From assembly GCA_038232275.1 (NCBI GenBank), contig JBBSIC010000003.1, positions 1-64,000 on the forward strand: a stretch of 64,000 nt of DNA. Reading direction: 5' to 3'. Positions 59,788 to 64,000 of the stretch are shown in pieces; position 1 is the first letter of the stretch, and every line of letters starts with the position of its first letter. The notes below the pieces were generated by a model that had not been told where the DNA came from, ran no database searches, and worked only from the letters and a program-made list of their open reading frames with translations. Made by a program: the position numbers and the translations under genes. This DNA comes from DATLGB01 sp038232275. GTDB lineage: Bacteria > Actinomycetota > Thermoleophilia > Solirubrobacterales > Solirubrobacteraceae.

Positions 59788-60147
59788 ATGCCCGTGCGCT
59801 ATCGGTTTCGCTGCGATATCTGCCACTGCCTGCCCGACGACGCGACCCGCAGCGCCATCGGCGCCTCCACCGGGGAGGATCTGTTCGGAGAGCTGATCGA
59901 CGCCATGCCCGGCAAGTGGCTGGTGTGGCACGCCGGCGGGCTCCTCGGGCCACGCCGCTATGCCTGTCCGGAGCATCGCAAGGAGCTGCTGAAGTCCATT
60001 CGCTTCCACTACGCCTATACCGGCGAGCAGTGGGTCTGGAAGCGCCCGCCCTTTCCCCAGCGCTGGCCGCCCGACGGGATCAGCAGCTCGCCGGACGGCA
60101 CGCTGATCATCCCCGAGTGGTTCACCGCCGAGGCCGACCGCCCCTGA
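59788..60147 (+). CDS. Hypothetical protein with N-terminal CxxC and a Trp-rich core
   Basis: 119 residues. YRFRCDICHCLPDDATRSA carries a CxxC pair, and a later cysteine in RRYACPEHRKELL could complete a zinc site. KWLVWHAGGLLGPRRYA and GEQWVWKRPPFPQRW are aromatic-rich. No family recognised. Converges on the next hypothetical gene with 10 bases between stops. Confidence 0.55.
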   Translation: MPVRYRFRCDICHCLPDDATRSAIGASTGEDLFGELIDAMPGKWLVWHAGGLLGPRRYACPEHRKELLKSIRFHYAYTGEQWVWKRPPFPQRWPPDGISSSPDGTLIIPEWFTAEADRP

Positions 60148-60157
60148 GACGTGTGCG

Positions 60158-60541
60158 CTACGGCAGCTTGAACGTCGTGATGCCCGCGACCACCGCGATC
60201 TCGACCCGTGCGGCGTCGAAGGCCTGACGCGCACGCTGCCAGTCCCCGCCCGACGCGTCGAGCCGCAGCCAGCGGCCGTTGTACATGAGGGTCACGCTCG
60301 CGTCGGACTCGGGGACGTGCGCCACATAGATGTCCATGGACAGCGGCTCGACCCCGCTTCGCAGGAGCTGCTCCGCCTCATCGAGGCCGGGGAGCCTCGC
60401 GGTGTCGTCGTCGGACTCGAGCGTGACCTCGCACACGACCGGATCGAGCGGGCCGGCGGCGATCGCGGCGCGCGCGGCTTCGATCATGACGTCCAGATTC
60501 GACCACCCGTTCCACCGCTCGCTCAGCGCGAAGGTGCCCAT
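60158..60541 (-). CDS. Hypothetical protein
   Basis: 127 residues, mostly helix/strand alternation (SNLDVMIEAARAAIAAGPLD, VCEVTLESDDDTARLPG). No motif recognised; not a membrane protein. Start MGTFALSERW at 60541-60539. No clear partner gene. Confidence 0.55.
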   Translation of the reverse strand: MGTFALSERWNGWSNLDVMIEAARAAIAAGPLDPVVCEVTLESDDDTARLPGLDEAEQLLRSGVEPLSMDIYVAHVPESDASVTLMYNGRWLRLDASGGDWQRARQAFDAARVEIAVVAGITTFKLP

Positions 60542-60775
60542 GCGCAGAGGATACGGCGTGAGCCGCTCAAGCCGGGCCGGCCGGGCCGGGCGCGCGGCGT
60601 ACGCAAGATCTCTCGCGCCCGGGCGCGCCCGCGCGCGTCGTGTTGCACCCGAGACCGCGTCCTGCGCGCAACACCAACCGCCGTGTGACCTTCGCGCCGC
60701 GGCCGATCCACCGACCGCGGCGCTATGGAAGTACGGGCACGGCGGATGAGCCGAGTCACAGCGTGCCTCCGGGGA

Positions 60776-61579
60776 TTATGGCTGGCGAATCATGGCGCCT
60801 CCTTTCGCGTGGCGGAGAAAGAAGATGGTCTTCGTGCACCGGACCTCGTCCGGGTGATCCTGGAGGCGGGCGCCGGGACGCTGCCCGTAGGTCGCGACCA
60901 CGGTGAGCCCTGCCTGCTCGGCGGCGTCTGCCACGTCCGTGGCGCTCCACCAGCGCTGCTCGTGGCGGGTGACCTCGCGCTGCCAGGCTCCGTCGACGGC
61001 GACGAAGGCGTCGATGTCGGCCCTACCGACCTCGCCGGGACCCTCGTCGCACCCTTTGCCCTGCCAGCACAGGTACCGCTCGGGCTGCTCGACGACCCAG
61101 GTGCTCGCGAAGCCCTCGCGGTGAGCCGAGAGCGTGTTGAGGTCGAACGTCGCAATGCCGGCCCCGGCGAGGACGGACGCGATGCCGCACAGCGCCGCGG
61201 CGAGATCCTCGTCGTCGATGAGGTAGTTGAGCGCGTCGTCGAGGCAGGTCACCCAGTCAAAGCGCCCCAGCGGCGGCAGGTCACGCACATCGGCCTCGCA
61301 CAGCCAGACGCCGGGGAGCCGCCGGCGGGCGCGGGCCAGCATCGACGGGGAGAGGTCGCAGCCGGCGCCGGTGTAGCCCAGCCCCAGGACCGGTTCGAGG
61401 CTCTTCCCGGTTCCGCAGGCGAGGTCGAGCACCGACCTGCCGGCGAGACCGTGTCTGCGCGCGAGCGCCTCGAGCCGCGCCAGCCACGTGCAGTGGTCGT
61501 GATCGCGGGTGAAGATGTCGTAGTGCTCGGCGAGGCCTTCGTATGCCGGGAGCGCCGGCGAGGGTTCTAAGACGGGCAT
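60776..61579 (-). CDS. Class I SAM-dependent methyltransferase
   Basis: 267 residues from the ATG at 61579-61577. Motif I SVLDLACGTGKSLEPVLGLG, acidic loop CDLSPSMLARARRRL and FDWVTCLDDALNYL (motif III/post-III) show the Rossmann-type methyltransferase fold. The acceptor is unknown. Its ATG abuts the divergent ATG at 61578 (CATG), so the two directions share a start point. Between 60542 and 60775 I see no gene. Confidence 0.82.
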   Translation of the reverse strand: MPVLEPSPALPAYEGLAEHYDIFTRDHDHCTWLARLEALARRHGLAGRSVLDLACGTGKSLEPVLGLGYTGAGCDLSPSMLARARRRLPGVWLCEADVRDLPPLGRFDWVTCLDDALNYLIDDEDLAAALCGIASVLAGAGIATFDLNTLSAHREGFASTWVVEQPERYLCWQGKGCDEGPGEVGRADIDAFVAVDGAWQREVTRHEQRWWSATDVADAAEQAGLTVVATYGQRPGARLQDHPDEVRCTKTIFFLRHAKGGAMIRQP

Positions 61580-61666
61580 GTCCAAGAGAGACCCGCTGAG
61601 CGCTACGATTCGTTCCGCGCGCTAAAGAAAGATTCTGGTGACCCCGACGCCCCGGACTGGACCACG

Positions 61667-62098
61667 TTGCGTGAGACGGCGTGCAAGGCCGCCGGCTGGC
61701 TTCCGGGTGCGGCTGTCGAAGACGCCGCCCAGGAGGCCATGCTTCGTGCTTGGCGGGCCTGGCAGACCGCCGCCGCCCCCGACAACCCGACCGCCTGGAT
61801 GACCACGATCGCACGCAGAGAAGCCGCCCGCTGGATGGCGGGCCCGAACGGCCGCAGCTGGGCCTCCGCGACCGCGGAGCCGCCTGCGTCTCCGCAGGCG
61901 GCTGACGACGCGTTGGTGGCGCTGGACGTCCAGCGCGCCGTGGAGCAACTGCCGGCGGGCGATCGCGCCCTCGTGGCCTTGCGCTATCGGGCCGATCTCA
62001 CGCAGCGCGAGATCGCCCGGGTGACCGGGATCCCGGAAGGGTCGGTTAAGGTCCGCCTCCATCGCGCACGCGCGAAGCTGCGTGCGCACCTCTCATGA
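61667..62098 (+). CDS. Short ECF-like sigma factor (N-terminus uncertain)
   Basis: 143 residues if started at the TTG at 61667. Region 2: AAVEDAAQEAMLRAWRAW, then NPTAWMTTIARREAARW; region 4: LPAGDRALVALRYRADL and TGIPEGSVKVRLHRARAKLR. The frame is open upstream without any start codon, and the residues there (ERYDSFRALKKDSGDPDAPD) look like the missing sigma N-terminus, joined in another frame to an ATG at 61578 (SKRDPL). A one-base loss near 61597 may have broken the start. The stop overlaps the next gene by four bases. Confidence 0.65.
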   Translation: MRETACKAAGWLPGAAVEDAAQEAMLRAWRAWQTAAAPDNPTAWMTTIARREAARWMAGPNGRSWASATAEPPASPQAADDALVALDVQRAVEQLPAGDRALVALRYRADLTQREIARVTGIPEGSVKVRLHRARAKLRAHLS

Positions 62099-62721
62099 GC
62101 AAGCCCATCACCGACATCGAGGACCCGCGGCTGGTCAAGGCGTTCGCGCACCCGCTGCGGGTCCGCATCCTCTCGATCCTCGAGCGCCGCACCGCCACGC
62201 CCAAGGAGCTCGCGACCACGCTCGGCGTACCGCTGGAGAACCTCAGCTACCACGTCCGTGCGCTGCGCGACTTCGGCTTGATCGAGCTCGAAGGCCGCCG
62301 CATGGTGCGCGGAGCCGTCGAGCACCGCTATAGCCTCGCCGCCCGCCCGCGCATCACCGCGGCCGCCTGGGAGACGCTGCCGATGGTCGTTCGCGAAGCG
62401 CTCGACGCCGCCACGCTCGGACAGATCGCCGAGGTCATCGCCCAGGCCGCAGAGCAGGGCAAGATGGATCGCGCCGAGTCGCACGTGGCGCGCCAGTTCG
62501 CCCGGCTCGACGAGCAGGGGTTCGCCGAAGCCTCGGCGCTCGTCACCGCGACGCTCGACCGGCTGGCCCAGATCGAGGAGCAGGCGGAGAAGCGACTCGA
62601 GCGCGACATGACCGCCGAGGTGCCGACCATCCTGATCGCCATGCTCTTCGACGCCCCGGAGACCACGCGAGCCCCGCAGGACGCGCACCGTTCTCAAACG
62701 GGCACCGCCAAGGCGACGTAG
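62095..62721 (+). CDS. ArsR-family HTH regulator, coupled to the sigma factor
   Basis: 208 residues. AFAHPLRVRILSILERRTA, then GVPLENLSYHVRALRDFGLIE is the winged HTH of the ArsR/SmtB group; no metal-binding CxC. The second half is a helical domain with EALDAATLGQIAEVIAQAA and a long amphipathic helix (ATLDRLAQIEEQAEKRLERD). Overlap with the sigma factor (ATGA) suggests it modulates the same response, acting as a co-regulator or anti-sigma-like partner; that is inference. Confidence 0.8.
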   Translation: MSKPITDIEDPRLVKAFAHPLRVRILSILERRTATPKELATTLGVPLENLSYHVRALRDFGLIELEGRRMVRGAVEHRYSLAARPRITAAAWETLPMVVREALDAATLGQIAEVIAQAAEQGKMDRAESHVARQFARLDEQGFAEASALVTATLDRLAQIEEQAEKRLERDMTAEVPTILIAMLFDAPETTRAPQDAHRSQTGTAKAT

Positions 62722-62817
62722 ACTTTTCGTCACGACCCCGACCGCTAAGGTTCTCCTTCGCGATCCCGAGGAAGGTATGAGACCGAGCCAGCGCTCCGAT
62801 GCAGGTCATGTCGGCCG

Positions 62818-64000
62818 ATGATCGAACCTGCGCCGGAGACGGTGCTTGTCGTCGACGACGAGGAGCTGATGCGGCGCCTGCTGGCACTGCAGCTCGAGCA
62901 GGCCGGCTACCACTGCATCACCGCCAGCGGAGGCGCCCAGGCGAGGGAGCTTCTCACCGAGACGTCCTGCAGCCTGATGCTGTGCGACCTCCACATGCCC
63001 GGGGAGACCGGGCTGGACCTGCTCGCAGACGTGCTGGCGCACCACCGCGACCTCGCGGCGATCGTGGTCAGCGGGGTCGACGACACGCGCACGGCCGACG
63101 CGGCGGCCAGCCTCGGCGTGTCTGGCTACATGGTCAAGCCGTTCGGCGAGAAGCAGCTGCTGATCAACGTCGCCAACGCGCTGCGCGAGCGCGCGCTGCG
63201 GATCGAGAACCGGACGTACCGCGAGCGCCTGGAGGTTCTCGTCGACGAGCGCACGGCCGCCCTCAACGAGGCGCTCCACCACCTCGGGCGCATGGCCGAG
63301 GAGCTCAACGACTCCCGCGAGGAGACGATCCGGCGGCTCTCGATCGCCGGGGAATACCGCGACGAGGACACGGGCAACCACGTGGAGCGGGTGTCATGGC
63401 TCTCCAACGTCCTCGCGCGCGGGCTTCACCTGCCGTCTGATCGCTGCGACCTCCTTCGCCTCGCGAGTCCATTGCACGACATCGGGAAGGTCGGGATCCC
63501 GGACGCCATCCTGCGCAAGGCCGGCGCGCTCGACGTCCAGGAGCGCGCGGTCATGGAGACCCACGCCGAGATCGGCTACCGGATCCTCTACGGATCCGAG
63601 AGCCCCGTGCTCGACCTGGCCGCCACCGTCGCCTGGACCCACCACGAGCGCTTCGACGGCACCGGCTATCCGCGCGGGCTCTCCGGGTCCGACATCCTGA
63701 TAGAGGGCCGGATCGTCGCCGTGGCCGATGTCTTCGACGCCCTCACGCACGACCGCGTGTACCGGCGCCGGTTCTCCCGCGACAGGGCTGTGGAGATGAT
63801 CCTTGCGGGCAGCGGAGCCCATTTCGATCCGGCCGTGGTCCGCGTCTTCCTCGACTCGATCGACGAGCTGAGCGCGATCGTGGAAGGCGTGGCCCCCAGC
63901 ACGCGCACCAGGGTGCTGATCGTCGAGGAGGACGAGCGCCTCCGCGAGCACATCGAGAGCGCGCTGCGCGCCGACGACTGCGAGATCGTCGGTACCGCCG
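62818..64000 (+). CDS. REC-HD-GYP-REC response regulator (c-di-GMP phosphodiesterase), partial
   Basis: Open to the right edge, 394 codons visible. Receiver domain with VVDDEE, phospho-acceptor D57 in CDLHMPGE and VKPFGEKQLL (residues about 8-125). A helical linker of about 60 residues leads to an HD-GYP domain: SIAGEYRDEDTGNHVERV, the metal pair H220-D221 in HDIGKVGIPD, HHERFDGTGYPRGL with GYP 283-285 and AVADVFDALTHDR. From about residue 363 a second receiver begins (RTRVLIVEEDERLREHI). HD-GYP domains degrade c-di-GMP to GMP. Confidence 0.88.
   Translation, partial: MIEPAPETVLVVDDEELMRRLLALQLEQAGYHCITASGGAQARELLTETSCSLMLCDLHMPGETGLDLLADVLAHHRDLAAIVVSGVDDTRTADAAASLGVSGYMVKPFGEKQLLINVANALRERALRIENRTYRERLEVLVDERTAALNEALHHLGRMAEELNDSREETIRRLSIAGEYRDEDTGNHVERVSWLSNVLARGLHLPSDRCDLLRLASPLHDIGKVGIPDAILRKAGALDVQERAVMETHAEIGYRILYGSESPVLDLAATVAWTHHERFDGTGYPRGLSGSDILIEGRIVAVADVFDALTHDRVYRRRFSRDRAVEMILAGSGAHFDPAVVRVFLDSIDELSAIVEGVAPSTRTRVLIVEEDERLREHIESALRADDCEIVGTA

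Noticed and set aside
60601..60640. CGCGCCCGGGCGCG palindrome in the 60542-60775 gap
   Set aside because: Simple G/C palindromes of this size are expected by chance at this base composition, and no gene end or start is close.

Overview
The DNA is uniformly very GC-rich, with strong G/C preference at third codon positions, many GTG starts and many 4-base ATGA/GTGA stop-start overlaps. Gene content (FprA-type ferredoxin reductase, stand-alone LigD polymerase domain, paired secreted ferritin-like proteins, DUF4333 and DUF4383 proteins, DHA2-type MFS exporter, COG4705 membrane protein, an actinobacterial-style beta-oxidation locus) points to an actinobacterium, most likely Thermoleophilia/Solirubrobacterales. 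The lineage is inferred from family resemblance; no rRNA or marker gene is present.

Layout. 1-3.9 kb: edge HTH regulator, HExxH protein, GroES-like protein, two gapped gene remnants, a membrane glycosyltransferase. 3.9-9.4 kb: acyl-CoA ligase, manganese pair mntR/mntH, TetR, LigD polymerase domain. 9.4-24 kb: pdxH, a GGDEF-EAL protein with a structured leader, amidohydrolase, FMN reductase, penicillin acylase, AlkA, a broken toxin-antitoxin pair, and a less GC-rich patch with a frameshifted SDH-type protease beside tRNA-Ser(GGA). 24-40.7 kb: M29 aminopeptidase, metallo-hydrolase, transporters, two ferritin-like exported proteins, and a beta-oxidation region (acyl-CoA dehydrogenase with TetR, enoyl-CoA hydratase, fprA, fadJ, fadA). 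40.8-46.2 kb: EamA and COG4705 membrane proteins, a diguanylate cyclase, a small peptide gene and a two-component system whose kinase is frameshifted. 46.2-49.4 kb: a three-gene module (CoA-ester lyase, MaoC-type hydratase, 2-methylfumaryl-CoA isomerase) like the glyoxylate/propionyl-CoA branch of the 3-hydroxypropionate bicycle. 49.5-54.6 kb: nine tightly packed genes, eight of them single-pass membrane proteins, three with long heptad repeats. 54.6-58.3 kb: DUF4383, SRPBCC, nickel transporter, a deleted homocysteine methyltransferase, LysR. 58.5-59.7 kb: four more small membrane proteins, three paralogous to the first array. 59.8-64 kb: hypotheticals, methyltransferase, short sigma factor with ArsR partner, and a REC-HD-GYP-REC protein cut by the right edge.

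Three observations stand out. First, the membrane-anchored coiled-coil operon and its second block form a candidate undescribed cell-envelope system, with a promoter overlapped by a palindrome. Second, several loci carry an N-terminal piece joined directly to a C-terminal piece (DUF421, homocysteine methyltransferase) or to a neighbouring gene (PIN toxin/DUF4188), and two further genes carry single-base insertions; this is either active gene decay or assembly error and should be settled before these genes are interpreted. Third, three cyclic-di-GMP proteins of different architecture (GGDEF-EAL, GGDEF, HD-GYP) lie in one 64-kb window.
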